From Parabacteroides sp. 52 (lineage in GTDB: Bacteria > Bacteroidota > Bacteroidia > Bacteroidales > Tannerellaceae): a stretch of 64,000 bases of DNA. Shown piece after piece: positions 8,085-17,223 of this stretch (its first letter is position 1; every line of letters begins with the position of its first letter). The stretch covers positions 57,969-121,968 of the forward strand of contig NZ_QVMG01000006.1 of assembly GCF_010500925.1 (NCBI RefSeq), in the 5' to 3' direction. The translations under genes and the position numbers were made by a program. The notes under the pieces were generated by a model. That model was not told the origin of the DNA. It was given only the letters and a program-made list of their open reading frames with translations, and did no database searches.

Positions 8085-8398
8085 TATTTATGCTCTTTTC
8101 TTTTATAGGTTAAGTCTTTCTGTTTTTGTATAATAAGCGGAGTAATCCGTTCTATATCATCAGGTTTGTAATACATCTTATGCCCGATTTGGGTATAAGG
8201 CAACGTGCCATTATCCCGATAGTTCTGTAGCGAGCGTTTGGAGATATTCAGAATCACACAAACGTCCTGATTGTCCAGCCATTTCTTCATGCTTTTGTCA
8301 CTATTCCGATTACATATAGCTTCCACCTTTTGAGTAAATGTACCGAATCGCTCCATCATTTTCTCAAATACTGATTCTTCGATATTAATAATCTTCAT
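8084..8398 (-). CDS. excisionase-like helix-turn-helix protein, paralogue of the 7785 gene
   Basis: The protein has 104 residues. The segment WLDNQDVCVILNISKRSLQN, then LPYTQIGHKMYYKPDDIERI, is the same HTH_17 fold as in the gene that follows it. Paired genes of this type are common in Bacteroides integrative and mobilisable elements, where one partner is often needed for excision. It is the first gene of a two-gene minus-strand operon, with a TATATTTG promoter box at 8443-8436. The C terminus is lysine rich. The DNA target is unknown. Confidence 0.75.
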   Translation of the reverse strand: MKIINIEESVFEKMMERFGTFTQKVEAICNRNSDKSMKKWLDNQDVCVILNISKRSLQNYRDNGTLPYTQIGHKMYYKPDDIERITPLIIQKQKDLTYKRKEHK

Positions 8399-8435
8399 GC
8401 TATCTATATTTTAGTTTATATTCTTTTTTTCGGCT

Positions 8436-8443
8436 CAAATATA
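8436..8443 (-). promoter_or_regulatory. -7 promoter box TATATTTG of the excisionase-like operon
   Basis: Exact TAnnTTTG match on the minus strand, 38 bp before the ATG at 8398. The rest of 8444-8785, between this operon and the DUF3408 gene, is AT-rich with no gene that I can support. It contains a GC-richer patch around 8480-8510 that could be a control site. Confidence 0.5.
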
Positions 8444-8785
8444 TAATAACATTTTCGCTTAACTATCACAAATTCAAGAGGTGGCAGCTTGTGGCGTCGG
8501 TATGTGGACAAAAAGAAGTCTTATCAATGAAAAATACTGCATATCACTGCATAAAAATCGGCAACGACCTGGTTATCAATTACTATTTGTTTCTTTGCTT
8601 CAAAACTGAATTCAAAACAGAGGTAAATACTATGTTCTGATTGGAAATCCTAATACAACTCAGAATTGACATAGAAAATAGAATCTGTTATTAATTCAAC
8701 AAAAAGGTAATTAATGATGCCGATATAAGTTTCAATAAAAAACTCTATTTCGACATAAATATCTAACACTGAAATAAAATAAGAA

Positions 8786-9163
8786 ATGAAAGCAGGAAGA
8801 AAGAAAAAACAGATTTCAAAAGAGGATTACATTAAGGCGTATTGTCAAGAAAAACGAATAAGGGGACGATTTGCCGTATATATCAGCCCGGAAACACATG
8901 ATAATTTAAAGCGCATTGTGAGCTTATTCAAGTGGAAACATTACACTACAACATCTTCATTGGCGGATTCAATAATCTCCGACCATATCGAAGTCCATAA
9001 AGAGCTATTAAACAGTCTTCACAAAGAGGAAAAAATCCGGTTCAAAGTAGATTTCGACGAAGATATAAGGCGTAATAGAGAGAAAATGAGAAAACTCTTG
9101 GGTGATGATTATATTGATGATGCAGAATCGGAATCTTCTCAACACAATGATTCCGACCAATAG
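8786..9163 (+). CDS. DUF3408-type protein of a mobilisation region
   Basis: The protein has 125 residues. The central segment GRFAVYISPETHDNLKRIVSLF, then TSSLADSIISDHIEVHKELL, matches the DUF3408 pattern of small proteins in Bacteroides conjugative and mobilisable elements. A short basic N terminus (MKAGRKKKQ) and an acidic C terminus are seen. The fold is expected to be ribbon-helix-helix-like and DNA binding. It lies upstream of the candidate oriT and the MobC-like gene and is likely part of the old transfer module. The exact function of the family is not established. Confidence 0.7.
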   Translation: MKAGRKKKQISKEDYIKAYCQEKRIRGRFAVYISPETHDNLKRIVSLFKWKHYTTTSSLADSIISDHIEVHKELLNSLHKEEKIRFKVDFDEDIRRNREKMRKLLGDDYIDDAESESSQHNDSDQ

Positions 9164-9248
9164 AAATTGCCTTTTTACATTGAACGGCTAAATGATGTCC
9201 GCCGGCGGACAGATTTGAGAGCAAGAAACATTTATGTTTCGGCTCTCA

Positions 9249-9318
9249 GCAAGGTGTGTTTTGAGTTACTCATTTCATTTCACGTAACTCAAAACCTCCT
9301 TGCCCACAAGGGGGGGGG
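9249..9318 (+). other. candidate origin of transfer (oriT) with long inverted repeat and G-run
   Basis: GTTTTGAGTTAC (9258-9269) and its exact complement (9284-9295) form a 12-bp stem with a 14-base loop. The stem is extended outward by GCAAGG (9249-9254) and CCTTGC (9298-9303). A run of nine G follows at 9310-9318. Its place between DUF3408 and the MobC-like gene is where oriT lies in related Bacteroides elements. No nic site can be proven from sequence alone. Confidence 0.45.
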
Positions 9319-9429
9319 ACGCACCTCCGAAGTCGGTGCTTTTAATGAAACCCATTGCATGGGTGACGATATAGAAACAGGAAATTATTTATCGGTGGAG
9401 ACATGCAGACTCCACACATTTGATGATTT

Positions 9430-9861
9430 ATGAAAGAAGAAACAAATTCACGCTCAAAATGGAGCAAAGGAGGACGTCCTATAAAAAATGACCCAGCCAA
9501 GAACTGCGTAATGGTTCGCTTTTCGGATCAAGAATATGCTAGGTTTTTATCCATGTATGAAGAATCCGGCGTTTATGCAAAGTCGATTTTTGTCAAAGCA
9601 CGAGTATTTAATGAAAGTTTTCGAGTGATAAAAACTGACGAAGGAACACTAAAATATGTGGCAAAACTAACCCAACTTCATGCACAATTTCGAGCAGTTG
9701 GAGTCAATTACAATCAAGTTGTCAAACAACTTAAAAGTAATTTTCCGGAGCAAAAAGCACTTGCATTGCTTTATAAATTAGAAAAAATAACGCTTGAGTT
9801 AGTCACTATTCAACAGAAAATTATTGCGCTTTGTGAAGAGTTTAAGCAACGATTCTTTTAG
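9430..9861 (+). CDS. MobC/BmgB-like relaxosome accessory protein
   Basis: The protein has 143 residues. The N-terminal basic segment KGGRPIKNDPAKNCVMVRFS is followed by DQEYARFLSMYEESG and a long helical region, LTQLHAQFRAVGVNYNQVV. This is the pattern of Bacteroides mobilisation proteins related to MobC/BmgB, ribbon-helix-helix proteins that help the relaxase open oriT. In such elements the relaxase gene normally follows at once. Here the next gene is an XRE regulator, and no relaxase exists in the window. The protein could still serve a relaxase supplied by another element. Confidence 0.75.
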   Translation: MKEETNSRSKWSKGGRPIKNDPAKNCVMVRFSDQEYARFLSMYEESGVYAKSIFVKARVFNESFRVIKTDEGTLKYVAKLTQLHAQFRAVGVNYNQVVKQLKSNFPEQKALALLYKLEKITLELVTIQQKIIALCEEFKQRFF

Positions 9862-9909
9862 GATTATTTAAAATGCGAAGATTTTATCGATGTATCCCTT
9901 AGAATTTCC

Positions 9910-9917
9910 TATCTTTG
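9910..9917 (+). promoter_or_regulatory. -7 promoter box TATCTTTG of the restriction-modification operon
   Basis: Exact TAnnTTTG match. A TTG codon inside it (9915) opens a longer frame, but a start within the promoter box is implausible, which supports the ATG at 9942 for the next gene. Confidence 0.65.
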
Positions 9918-9941
9918 GAGACGAAACAAATAAGTAATCCG

Positions 9942-10142
9942 ATGAAAATGAATCGTATTAAGGAGGTTTTGCAAGAGAAAGGATTAACGCAGGTATGGCT
10001 GGCTGGAGAGCTTGATAAGAGTTTTAAGATGGTCAATGCTTATGCTTGTAACCGGAAGCAGCCAAGCCTTGAAACGCTTTTTCGGATTGCGGAGTTGTTA
10101 CAGGTAAACGTTAAGGATTTGATTGTGGATAATAAGCCATAG
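9942..10142 (+). CDS. small XRE-family regulator preceding the type I R-M genes
   Basis: The protein has 66 residues and is almost entirely one helix-turn-helix of the Cro/C1 type: VLQEKGLTQVWLAGELDKSF, then VNAYACNRKQPSLETLFRIA. Start at ATG 9942; the upstream TTG lies inside the promoter box. It is the first gene of the R-M operon, five bases before hsdR. Small XRE proteins in this place act as controllers that delay restriction until methylation is established in other R-M systems; here this is inferred from position. No clear palindromic operator was found around the promoter. Confidence 0.8.
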   Translation: MKMNRIKEVLQEKGLTQVWLAGELDKSFKMVNAYACNRKQPSLETLFRIAELLQVNVKDLIVDNKP

Positions 10143-10146
10143 TGTT

Positions 10147-12531
10147 ATGAACAAAAAAGATTTGTCAGAAGCTGACATTAAAGCAAAATTCATAACTCCT
10201 GCTATAATAAAAGCGGGGTGGGATGAACATACTCAACTTGGTCGTGAAATCTATTTTACTGATGGTAGGATTTATGTTAAGGGGAAAATTACCGCAAGAG
10301 GGAAACGAAAATTTGCCGATTACATACTTTTTTATAAACCCAATGTTCCTATAGCTATTATTGAAGCTAAAGACAATAACCACACTGTAAAAGCCGGAAT
10401 TCAACAGGCTTTAGGATATTCAGATACGTTGGATATTCCTTTTGTGTTTAGTAGTAATGGAGATGGATTTTATTTTCACGATAAAAGCATTTCAGATGGA
10501 CAAATAGAAAAGGAATTACTAAATGACGAGTTTCCAAGCCCAGAAGAACTCTGGTTGAAATACAAACAGTACAAAGGGATTGAAACGGAAGAAATTGAGA
10601 AAGTCATTTCTACCGATTATTTTCAAGACAATTCAGGTAGATCTCTTCGTTATTATCAACAAATCGCGATCAATAGAACCATTGAAGCAGTGGCTAAAAA
10701 TCAACCGAGAATCTTATTGGTAATGGCTACTGGTACAGGAAAAACATATACCGCATTTCAAATAATATATAGATTGTGGAAAAGTGGAGCTAAAAAGAGA
10801 ATCTTATTTTTAGCAGACCGAACCGCTCTTATTGACCAAACTGCTCGGGGAGATTTCAGGCACTTTAAAGATGCTATGACTATCATTAAAAATAAGAACA
10901 TTGATACAGCCTATAATGTATATTTGGCATTATATCAAGGTTTATCTGATAGTAAATCAGAAGATGCTTATAAGCAATTCAGTCCGACTTTTTTTGATTT
11001 GATTGTTGTGGATGAGTGTCATAGGGGAAGTGCCAAAGAAGATAGTAAGTGGAGGGAAATTTTAGAATATTTCAAAACAGCTACTCATATTGGAATGACA
11101 GCAACTCCGAAAGAAACAACCGAAGTTTCAAATATTTACTATTTTGGAGAGCCTGTTTATACATATTCATTAAGACAGGGTATTGATGATGGCTTTCTTG
11201 CACCATATAAAGTAATCAAAATTACACTTGACATTGATGCTGAAGGATGGAGACCGCCAGTCGGTTTCTTGGATAAAGAAGGAAATCCCGTTGAGGATAG
11301 AATTTACAATCGTACTGATTTTGACAAAAATATTGTTGTCGAAGAAAGGAGAGCATTAGTTGCGAAAAAAATAACAGAATTTCTCAAAAGCAATGACCGT
11401 TTTGCTAAAACAATCGTTTTTTGTATTGACATTGAACATGCAGAAGGAATGCGGACAGCATTGGCAAATGCAAACGCTGACCTTGTTGCCCAAAACAGCA
11501 AATATGTCATGCAAATAACAGGGGATAACGAAGAAGGGAAAAGAGAGTTGGATAGTTTTATAAATCCAATGGAACGTTATCCTGTTATAGCCACAACCTC
11601 AAAACTCATGACTACCGGTGTTGATGCACAAACCTGTAAATTGATAGTATTAGATAGCAATATTGGTTCAATGACTGAGTTTAAGCAAATTATTGGCAGA
11701 GGAACTCGAATAAACGAAGAATATGGTAAAACATATTTTACGATAATGGATTTCCGAAATGTAACCAATCTTTTTGCAGACTCTGCTTTTGATGGCGATC
11801 CTGTAATGATTAAGAATGTTTCGGAAGAGGACGATTTATCAGGAACAGAGGACGAAACAACCGATGAACCTATTATTGACATAATAGATGGAGAAGTCGT
11901 TGATTTCCCTGATGAGAAACTGCCGACTATTGAAGGTGGCGGAGATATAGTTATTCCACCAAATCCAAGAGAAAAAATAAGAGTAGACGGAGTAAGGGTT
12001 ACAGTAATCAATGAAAGAATACAATATCTGGGGACAGATGGGAAAATAATAACCGAAAGTCTGAAAGATTACACTAAGAAGAATGTGAAAGGGCAATATG
12101 CTTCTTTAGAAACTTTCTTGAAATCGTGGAATGATGCAGATAAGAAAAAAGTGATAGTTGAGAATTTGGAACAACAAGGCATTTTCTTCGATGCGTTGAA
12201 AGAAGAAATAGGTAAAGATTTTGATCCTTTTGATTTGATTTGTCATGTGGCTTTTGATGCAAAACCTTTAACTCGGAAAGAACGGGCAAACAATGTAAAA
12301 AAACGAAACTATTTTTCTAAATACAGTGAAAAGGCACAGGCTGTAATAAAGAGTCTTTTAGATAAATATGCTGATGATGGTTTACTTACTATCGAAAGTT
12401 TGGATGTGCTAAAACTTTCTCCCTTGAACAAACTAGGCTCACCATTGGAACTTATCAAGGCTTTTGGTAGTAAAGATAAGTATTTGGAGGCATTAAAAGA
12501 ATTAGAGAACGAATTATACAAAGTAGCGTAA
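10147..12531 (+). CDS. hsdR: type I restriction endonuclease, HsdR subunit
   Basis: The protein has 794 residues, the short form seen in EcoEI/EcoAI-like systems. The N-terminal nuclease domain has D58 and E73-A-K75, the PD-(D/E)xK triad. The superfamily 2 translocase has Walker A ATGTGKT at 194-200, DECH at 289-292 and TATP at 318-321; the later helicase segment includes GRGTR. The C-terminal part (about 600-794) fits the domain that binds HsdM/HsdS. I chose ATG 10147 over 10123 because the latter overlaps the XRE gene. With HsdM and HsdS it cuts DNA lacking host methylation at a distance from the recognition site. Confidence 0.95.
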   Translation: MNKKDLSEADIKAKFITPAIIKAGWDEHTQLGREIYFTDGRIYVKGKITARGKRKFADYILFYKPNVPIAIIEAKDNNHTVKAGIQQALGYSDTLDIPFVFSSNGDGFYFHDKSISDGQIEKELLNDEFPSPEELWLKYKQYKGIETEEIEKVISTDYFQDNSGRSLRYYQQIAINRTIEAVAKNQPRILLVMATGTGKTYTAFQIIYRLWKSGAKKRILFLADRTALIDQTARGDFRHFKDAMTIIKNKNIDTAYNVYLALYQGLSDSKSEDAYKQFSPTFFDLIVVDECHRGSAKEDSKWREILEYFKTATHIGMTATPKETTEVSNIYYFGEPVYTYSLRQGIDDGFLAPYKVIKITLDIDAEGWRPPVGFLDKEGNPVEDRIYNRTDFDKNIVVEERRALVAKKITEFLKSNDRFAKTIVFCIDIEHAEGMRTALANANADLVAQNSKYVMQITGDNEEGKRELDSFINPMERYPVIATTSKLMTTGVDAQTCKLIVLDSNIGSMTEFKQIIGRGTRINEEYGKTYFTIMDFRNVTNLFADSAFDGDPVMIKNVSEEDDLSGTEDETTDEPIIDIIDGEVVDFPDEKLPTIEGGGDIVIPPNPREKIRVDGVRVTVINERIQYLGTDGKIITESLKDYTKKNVKGQYASLETFLKSWNDADKKKVIVENLEQQGIFFDALKEEIGKDFDPFDLICHVAFDAKPLTRKERANNVKKRNYFSKYSEKAQAVIKSLLDKYADDGLLTIESLDVLKLSPLNKLGSPLELIKAFGSKDKYLEALKELENELYKVA

Positions 12532-12534
12532 CGA

Positions 12535-13971
12535 ATGGCAAATGTAGGAGCTGTTATCAGCAATATAAGAAATATAATGCGTCAAGATAGAGGTATTTCT
12601 GGCGATGCACAACGACTTGAGCAATTGGGCTGGATGTTGTTCCTGAAAATAATGGACGACAAAGATCAAGAGCTTGAGGTTATAAAAGACAATTATTTTT
12701 CTGTGATTCCTGAAAAATTCAAATGGAGGAATTGGGCCGCTGACACCGAGGGAATTACAGGAGATGAGTTATTACATTTTATAGACAGCACAACCCTAGA
12801 TGATTTAGGATTATTTACAACACTTCGAAATTTATCAAGCATAACGAATCCTAAACGTGCTGCCATTGTAAAAGAAGTGTTTGATGGCTCTAATAACTAC
12901 ATGAAAAGTGGTTATGAAATGCGGAAAGTGATAAATAAGCTTAATGAAATTGATTTTAATAACTCAGATGACAAGCATATTTTTGGCGATATTTACGAAA
13001 GTATTCTGCAAGAACTAAGAGATGCGGGAAATAAGGGAGAGTATTATACTCCAAGAGCAGTAACTCAACTTATGACTCAAATGACTGACCCTAAACTGGG
13101 AGAGAAGATTCTTGACCCTGCCGCAGGAACAGGAGGTTTCTTAACAGCAGCTATCGACCATGTAAGAACACACTATGTTAAAACGGTTGATGATGAAGCT
13201 ATTTTACAAACCGCCGTTACTGGTTGGGAGCTAAAGCCTGTTGCTTATGTTCTCGGACTAACCAACCTGATACTACACGAAATTGATGTTCCCGATTATC
13301 ACTATATTGACAGTTTAAAAAGAGAATACAACAGCATTGGTAAGAAAGATCAAGTGGATGTGATATTGGCTAATCCTCCATTCGGGGCCAGTATTGCTGA
13401 TGGAGTTGAAACAAACTTCCCTGCAACATTCAGATGTCGCGAGAGTGCTGATCTATTTGTGATATTGATGTTACAATTGCTCAAATCTACAGGTAGAGCA
13501 GCCATTGTATTACCTGATGGCTCTATTACCGGCGAGGGCGTTAAAGCAAGAATCAGAGAAAAACTACTCACAGACTGTAACCTACACACAATTGTCCGTT
13601 TACCGCAAAGCACATTCTTTCCTGCAACAGTAAGCACTAATTTGCTTTTCTTTGAAAAAGGTTCTCCAACGAAAGAAATATGGTATTATGAACACAAATT
13701 GCCTGAAGGACAGAAAAGTTACTCAAAAAAGAAGCCGATACAATTTGATGAGTTTAAACCTTTGATTGAATGGTGGAATAATCGTGTCGAAAATGAAGTA
13801 GCTTGGAAGGTTAAAATTGGAGACTTGAATAACTGGGATTTAGATATTAAAAATAAGAACACCGTATCAGAAGAGATTACTATAAGTACCGAAGATGCAA
13901 TTTTTAACCTAAAAGAATCCATAGAGAAGTCAAAGACTATAATTACAGAACTTGAAAATCTATTAAAATAA
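12535..13971 (+). CDS. hsdM: type I DNA methyltransferase, HsdM subunit
   Basis: The protein has 478 residues, standard length. Residues 1-150 form the HsdM N-terminal helical domain. The SAM-binding motif DPAAGTGGF starts at residue 194, and the adenine-methylation motif NPPF is at 280-283, so N6-adenine methylation is expected. It starts three bases after hsdR stops and shares one base with hsdS (TAATG), so the subunits are co-translated. With HsdS it protects host DNA, and it is also needed in the restriction complex. Confidence 0.96.
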   Translation: MANVGAVISNIRNIMRQDRGISGDAQRLEQLGWMLFLKIMDDKDQELEVIKDNYFSVIPEKFKWRNWAADTEGITGDELLHFIDSTTLDDLGLFTTLRNLSSITNPKRAAIVKEVFDGSNNYMKSGYEMRKVINKLNEIDFNNSDDKHIFGDIYESILQELRDAGNKGEYYTPRAVTQLMTQMTDPKLGEKILDPAAGTGGFLTAAIDHVRTHYVKTVDDEAILQTAVTGWELKPVAYVLGLTNLILHEIDVPDYHYIDSLKREYNSIGKKDQVDVILANPPFGASIADGVETNFPATFRCRESADLFVILMLQLLKSTGRAAIVLPDGSITGEGVKARIREKLLTDCNLHTIVRLPQSTFFPATVSTNLLFFEKGSPTKEIWYYEHKLPEGQKSYSKKKPIQFDEFKPLIEWWNNRVENEVAWKVKIGDLNNWDLDIKNKNTVSEEITISTEDAIFNLKESIEKSKTIITELENLLK

Positions 13972-15947
13972 TGGCAAAACAATATTTTATTAAAGATTTT
14001 CTGAAAAGGATAAAGCGTCCCATTGTATTAAAAGACAATGAGGAGTATAAATTGGTTACAGTTAAAATGAACCACAAAGGAGTCGTTTTGCGAGAAAAGA
14101 AGAAAGGTTGTGAAATAAAGTCAAATATGTATATCGTAAAAGAAGGAGACTTTATCCTCTCTGGCATTGATGCAAGAAACGGAGCATTTGGAATTGTTCC
14201 TTTCGAACTTGATGGAGCAGTCGTTACGAATGATTTTTGGTATTTTGATTTGGATGAGAATATAATATTAAAAGAGTTATTTCTTCAAATGACTTCAACG
14301 GTTTGGTTTGATGAAATATGCAAAAAAGGGAGTGATGGAACAACTCAAAGAATCCGATTACAAAAAGATAAATTCTTCAATCAAAAAATATGGCTTCCGG
14401 AAAAGACGGAACAGAAAATAATTTTAGAGCATATTCTCAATTTTAAAACTAAACTTGAATGCGTGTCTATTCAAAACATAATTCAGAATGAGCAAGCCAA
14501 ACTACTAAAGCAATCCATTCTCCAAGATGCTATACAAGGAAAACTCACAGCCGAATGGAGAGAACAAAACCCAGATGTAGAAGCAGCGAATGAGTTACTC
14601 AAACGAATAAAAGCAGAAAAAGAAAAATTAATCAAGGAAAAGAAAATCAAAAAAGAAAAACCTCTGCCTCCAATTAAAGAAGAGGAAGTTCCATTTGATT
14701 TGCCTGATGGTTGGGTTTGGTGTAGATTAGGCGAAGTCTTTTCTACAACTTCTGGTGGAACACCAAATAGGGCAAATTCAAAATATTGGAAAGGGGATGT
14801 TATATGGTATAAATCAGGCGAACTTAACGACAATATATTAGATGATAACTCAGAGGAATTTATTACGAATCTTGGATTACAAGAGTCCTCTGCAACCTTA
14901 TTTCCTCATGGTACATTGCTAATCGCGATGTACGGAGCGACAGCTGGTAAGTTAGCAATTCTCAATAGAAAAGCGGCAACAAATCAAGCTATCTGTGGTT
15001 TTTTTGAGAACAAAGGAGTCAAAACAAAATATTTGTTTTATTACTTGATGGCTAATAGAAGTAAAATGATTGAAGATTCTTGGGGGATGTCGCAACCTAA
15101 TATCAGTCAGACATATTTAAGAAACTTTATATTTGTACTTCCTTCTCTTGTTGAACAGCAAGTCATAGTTGAAAAGGTCGAAACCTTTATGAAGAAATGT
15201 AATCAACTAAGCGAAGAAATCGACAACCTGAATAAACACAGCCAAGATTTACTGAAGGCATTGTTCAATGAGACTTTCGATTTGAGAGAAGCAAAACAAG
15301 AAAATGAATTTTCTGTAAAAACTGAACCAACAAAAAAGCATAAACCGAAAGAAAAAACAGTCGCATTAAAACCAACAAATGTAGATTACTACAAGCGTAG
15401 CGTGTTAGCCGCAGAAATTGTTTGGCAATTACATAAAGAACCCACGCTTGGGCATTTAAAGTTGCAAAAGTTAATATTTCTCTGTCAGAAGACAGCCAAT
15501 ATGCAATTGCCTACAAATTTTCTTCGGCAAGCAATGGGACCGTATGATAATCAACTGATGCGTTCTATCGACAAGCAACTAAAACTACATAAGTGGTTTG
15601 AATACAAAGGAGCCGAAAGTCTAAAATACCAGCCTTTAGAAAAAGTGGGGACACACAGTTCCGATTATTTAAAATATTTTTCTTCTGAGAGTGCGAGCAT
15701 TCAATATATAATCGACACTTTCAAACAAGCAAAGTCAAGTTCAGTAGAGATTGTGGCAACATTATACGCATGCATGGAGAATATATTAGCAGAAAACAAT
15801 GTCATATACTCAGAAACACTGTTACTCCAACGATTCTATGAATGGTCTGAAGAAAAACAGAAGTTTACAGAAAATGAAGTTAAAGTGGTATTGAAGAGAA
15901 TGAAAGATTTAGGAATAATTCCTGAAGGATTGAAAAATATAAATTGA
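13971..15947 (+). CDS. hsdS: type I specificity subunit HsdS with an extra C-terminal domain
   Basis: The protein has 658 residues, against about 400-450 for a usual HsdS. Residues 1-175 and 240-420 are two target recognition domains; the second begins LPDGWVWCRLGEVFSTTSGG and ends VLPSLVEQQVIVEKV. Conserved helical connectors (KLLKQSILQDAIQGKLT and the helix before LLKALFNETFD) set the spacing between half-sites. After a charged linker (about 440-468), residues 470-658 form another domain with HLKLQKLIFLCQKTA and QAMGPYDNQLM. This resembles the KLQKL pattern of DUF4065/Panacea domains, though I am not certain. Its purpose in HsdS is unknown to me. Confidence 0.9.
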   Translation: MAKQYFIKDFLKRIKRPIVLKDNEEYKLVTVKMNHKGVVLREKKKGCEIKSNMYIVKEGDFILSGIDARNGAFGIVPFELDGAVVTNDFWYFDLDENIILKELFLQMTSTVWFDEICKKGSDGTTQRIRLQKDKFFNQKIWLPEKTEQKIILEHILNFKTKLECVSIQNIIQNEQAKLLKQSILQDAIQGKLTAEWREQNPDVEAANELLKRIKAEKEKLIKEKKIKKEKPLPPIKEEEVPFDLPDGWVWCRLGEVFSTTSGGTPNRANSKYWKGDVIWYKSGELNDNILDDNSEEFITNLGLQESSATLFPHGTLLIAMYGATAGKLAILNRKAATNQAICGFFENKGVKTKYLFYYLMANRSKMIEDSWGMSQPNISQTYLRNFIFVLPSLVEQQVIVEKVETFMKKCNQLSEEIDNLNKHSQDLLKALFNETFDLREAKQENEFSVKTEPTKKHKPKEKTVALKPTNVDYYKRSVLAAEIVWQLHKEPTLGHLKLQKLIFLCQKTANMQLPTNFLRQAMGPYDNQLMRSIDKQLKLHKWFEYKGAESLKYQPLEKVGTHSSDYLKYFSSESASIQYIIDTFKQAKSSSVEIVATLYACMENILAENNVIYSETLLLQRFYEWSEEKQKFTENEVKVVLKRMKDLGIIPEGLKNIN

Positions 15948-15961
15948 AATAAAATTTGCCT

Positions 15962-17194
15962 ATGTCACTAAATCTATCAGTCAACTATTACAACGAAAAG
16001 GAGGCAGAACTTTTCAAAGATTATGAAAATTATGAAACAATCAATCGAATGATTGGTCATAAATTTACGATTAATGAAGATGAGTTCAAATCATATATGC
16101 TGTTTACAGAACAGGCAGATGAGGCAGGCTTTAGAACCTATCAAGATTTGAAAGACCGAGTTCAACACCGCATAGGAGATGTTGACGATTATCTTGATTT
16201 ATCGGCAGGAACAATAACTGCTAAAAAAACCTCAGAAAGATTAAGCACCACTGGTATGACCGAAAGAATTGGCGTGTCATTAGGACTTAATGTTGTAAAT
16301 CAAATTCATGGATTGACAGAGGCAGACTGGGCTATTACTCAAAATATTTACGCTGGAGGTAAAAGACTAAAAGATTTCGACTACCAAATACCAATGGCTT
16401 CGGATGGCACAAGATTTATACAGGTAGAAAACAAAGGCTGTATCAATGATGACAATACAAGTAAGAGTCCGTCTGTCAGCAATCACTATCGAAGCATAAA
16501 AGATAAAAAAGAATCAATCCTCGATAGAGAAAGAGCAGGTAGAATAGGAAGGCACACCAATATCTATTATGGAACGATTGGCGTTTTAGATGATCACAAT
16601 ACAGCAAAAGTTTGGCTTGTAGACCCCGATCCTTATGAAGTTGAATGGAATCCGAAAAAATACAGATTAATATCAAGATTGATTTATTACTCCAAGCTAT
16701 TTGCTGAAATTGGAATTAATAAAAATATCCAAATGGAACTGCATGAAAGGATTGGACAAATATTAGATTCTCAGGATTATACTATATACAATAATAAGCC
16801 ATTAAAATCAAATCATGGTTATCGTGTGAATATGGTGCAAATGAAAAACTTTGCGTCAATTAACTATAATGAAGTTTTAGGCTCTTTTTTCTTTATTGAA
16901 AAAGATAATGGCATACAGGCATTTATGCTTGCAATGCCTAAAGCACTTATCAATCTCATTATTTCTCAAAACTTTGATGGAATTCTAAACTACGAATATC
17001 AGAATTATGAAATGAGCGACAAAGTGACTATTGAGTTGAGGGTAAGGTTAAGTCAAGCAACAGATGAACTTCACCAAACTGATTTGGATTTTGTATTTAA
17101 TGAAAGTGGAAAACGATACGATTACCAATCGTATCAACAAATAAACCATATCAGTAGTGGTAGAATTTTCGGAATTATTGAATCCAAGAAGTAA
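15962..17194 (+). CDS. protein of unknown function, possible PD-(D/E)xK nuclease, in the R-M operon
   Basis: The protein has 410 residues with no signal peptide or membrane segment. I do not recognise the family. Residues 101-160 contain E101, D140 and the triad-like E156-N-K158 within GTRFIQVENKG. These could form a PD-(D/E)xK nuclease core (acidic residue on a helix, strand-D, strand-ExK). The C-terminal half is alpha/beta with no known motif. The ATG at 15962 is chosen over TTG 15956. It lies 14 bp behind hsdS and is probably co-transcribed. Its place suggests an accessory defence role, but that is only inference. Confidence 0.6.
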   Translation: MSLNLSVNYYNEKEAELFKDYENYETINRMIGHKFTINEDEFKSYMLFTEQADEAGFRTYQDLKDRVQHRIGDVDDYLDLSAGTITAKKTSERLSTTGMTERIGVSLGLNVVNQIHGLTEADWAITQNIYAGGKRLKDFDYQIPMASDGTRFIQVENKGCINDDNTSKSPSVSNHYRSIKDKKESILDRERAGRIGRHTNIYYGTIGVLDDHNTAKVWLVDPDPYEVEWNPKKYRLISRLIYYSKLFAEIGINKNIQMELHERIGQILDSQDYTIYNNKPLKSNHGYRVNMVQMKNFASINYNEVLGSFFFIEKDNGIQAFMLAMPKALINLIISQNFDGILNYEYQNYEMSDKVTIELRVRLSQATDELHQTDLDFVFNESGKRYDYQSYQQINHISSGRIFGIIESKK

Positions 17195-17223
17195 TTGAAA
17201 CAAAATAATTAAATCGCAATATT

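Noticed and set aside
9167..9433. Open frame of 88 codons over the candidate oriT
   Set aside because: It runs through a long inverted repeat and a run of nine G, has no family-like sequence, and starts with no ribosome-binding site. It is more likely a chance frame in non-coding DNA.
13971..15947. Shufflon or inversion-type phase variation of hsdS
   Set aside because: Only one hsdS is present, and no second target recognition domain with inverted repeats was found near it.
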